From a virus, in IMG/VR virus record IMGVR_UViG_3300025286_000033, positions 1 through 42,575 of that record: DNA of 42,575 nt. One strand, given 5' to 3'. Made by a program: the position numbers and the translations under genes. The notes below the pieces were generated by a model. The model had not been told where the DNA came from. It did not search any database and worked only from the letters and a program-made list of their open reading frames with translations. Within the stretch, counting starts at the first letter, position 1; each line of letters starts with the position of its first letter. This document shows, piece by piece, positions 42,043 through 42,575 of the stretch.

Positions 42043-42329
42043 TAATATCCTCTACCATACCGTTTCTTAGGTTTAGGTTTAGGTTTAGGTCTCATCGTTC
42101 GTTTAGTTGGTTTACCTTTTCTAGCTTTTCCCTTCAAACCACCAGCACCAGCTCTCATGCCACTTGTTCCCATTCGCGAGGCGGCCTTTGCTGCTTTTGC
42201 TGCTTTTAATGCTCTGCTTAATCCACCACTAAGTGCTCCTTTCAAACCACTTCGACCTGTAGGTGCTTTAGCGGCAGATTTTCTCTTTTTTACTGGAGTT
42301 CTACCTGTTCGTTGTTTTCCGTATGCCAT
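42042..42329 (-). CDS. small basic Ala/Gly/Lys-rich protein ending in Gly-Tyr
   Basis: 95 residues from ATG 42329 (MAYGKQRTGRTPVKKRKSAA), which has AGGAGG about 8 bases upstream; an in-frame ATG 39 bases earlier is unlikely because it overlaps the upstream gene. Ala/Lys/Gly-rich (GGLSRALKAAKAAKAASRMG), then Lys-Pro repeats (RPKPKPKPKKRYGRGY) encoded by a TTTAGG hexamer repeat on the plus strand. No domain recognised. Confidence 0.55.
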   Translation of the reverse strand: MAYGKQRTGRTPVKKRKSAAKAPTGRSGLKGALSGGLSRALKAAKAAKAASRMGTSGMRAGAGGLKGKARKGKPTKRTMRPKPKPKPKKRYGRGY

Positions 42330-42330
42330 T

Positions 42331-42575
42331 TTAATAACCTCCTCGTGAACCAGGTTTACGTTGTCCACCTAGTCGTTTACGAAATATTTCAGAACCATGC
42401 ATTCTTGTTGCTGGTCTATCTCCACCACTAGTTCCAGGTTTATACTTTTTTGGACCAACGGATTTCTTTTTTGGGGGAGGTCTCTTTATTGGTTGAGCTA
42501 TTGCGTTTGGACCTGCAGAATCTCTACCCTTGTAACTACCAATGCCTTTACCTTGTTGGCTAATTACTCTTTCTG
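42331..42575 (-). CDS. basic protein, C-terminal part (5' end outside the window)
   Basis: Open frame running off the right edge. The visible 80 residues are Lys/Pro/Gly/Arg-rich (IKRPPPKKKSVGPKKYKPGT, GSEIFRKRLGGQRKPGSRGG) and end in SRGGY before TAA at 42331-42333. It abuts the next gene with one base between stop and ATG. It continues the run of basic proteins. Confidence 0.6.
   Translation of the reverse strand, partial: ERVISQQGKGIGSYKGRDSAGPNAIAQPIKRPPPKKKSVGPKKYKPGTSGGDRPATRMHGSEIFRKRLGGQRKPGSRGGY

Noticed and set aside
42067-42090. TTAGG-TTTAGG-TTTAGG-TTTAGG, telomere-like hexamer repeat
   Set aside because: It lies in a coding frame on the minus strand and simply encodes Lys-Pro repeats of the basic protein; a phage genome of this kind needs no telomere.
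1-42575. Integrase, repressor, RNA polymerase, tRNA, CRISPR and transposase signals
   Set aside because: None was found by motif reading; absence here says nothing about parts of the genome outside the window.

Overview
The window is a gap-free piece of an AT-rich tailed-phage genome, most likely a short-tailed (podovirus-like) virus of a marine or aquatic bacterium. The evidence is a P22-type portal, gp4-like adaptor and gp10-like stabilisation protein, a T7-type replication set without an RNA polymerase, a compact B12-dependent ribonucleotide reductase, a GTA-type 3-TM holin and small marine-style fibre proteins. An alphaproteobacterial host would fit the reductase and holin, but this is only inference. 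No integrase, repressor, tRNA, CRISPR array or insertion sequence was seen. Both ends cut through genes.

Plus strand, 1-5571: a peptide-ligation and amide-chemistry island. It has a type-2 COOH-NH2 ligase (5' truncated), an unknown protein, a type-1 amidoligase with a very acidic tail, a class II glutamine amidotransferase with a C-terminal Cys-rich knuckle, a second unknown protein, a RimK-like ATP-grasp ligase and a gamma-glutamylcyclotransferase-like enzyme. The genes abut or overlap and run directly into the primase gene. Together they could supply ammonia, form amide or isopeptide bonds and trim gamma-glutamyl products. The substrate is unknown.

Plus strand, 5564-16188: DNA and nucleotide metabolism. 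It holds a Zn-ribbon/Toprim primase, a very AT-rich 126-bp gap with two inverted repeats, a DnaB/gp4-type helicase, a family A polymerase with 3'-5' exonuclease, a likely ssDNA-binding protein, a flap/5'-3' exonuclease, an endonuclease I-type resolvase, a metallophosphoesterase, class II RNR, a DUF3310 protein and several tiny genes. Two of these tiny genes (11368-11475 and 15326-15484) fill what look like gaps.

The two arms converge at 16185-16188, where both stop codons share one TTAA.

Minus strand, 42575 down to 16185: the late arm, transcribed right to left. In transcription order it carries a run of small Lys/Arg-rich proteins, TerL, portal, a GroES-like co-chaperonin, scaffold-like protein, head proteins, major capsid protein (followed by a strong hairpin terminator), and a beta-helix protein (followed by a second terminator). 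Next come a fibre module with three fibre/chaperone-like pairs, a membrane protein, the tail adaptor and stabilisation protein, three or four large internal-virion candidates, and a lysis cassette (holins, DUF5675, transglycosylase). Most genes touch or overlap, which implies long coupled operons. All identifications come from reading motifs by eye; no database search was run.
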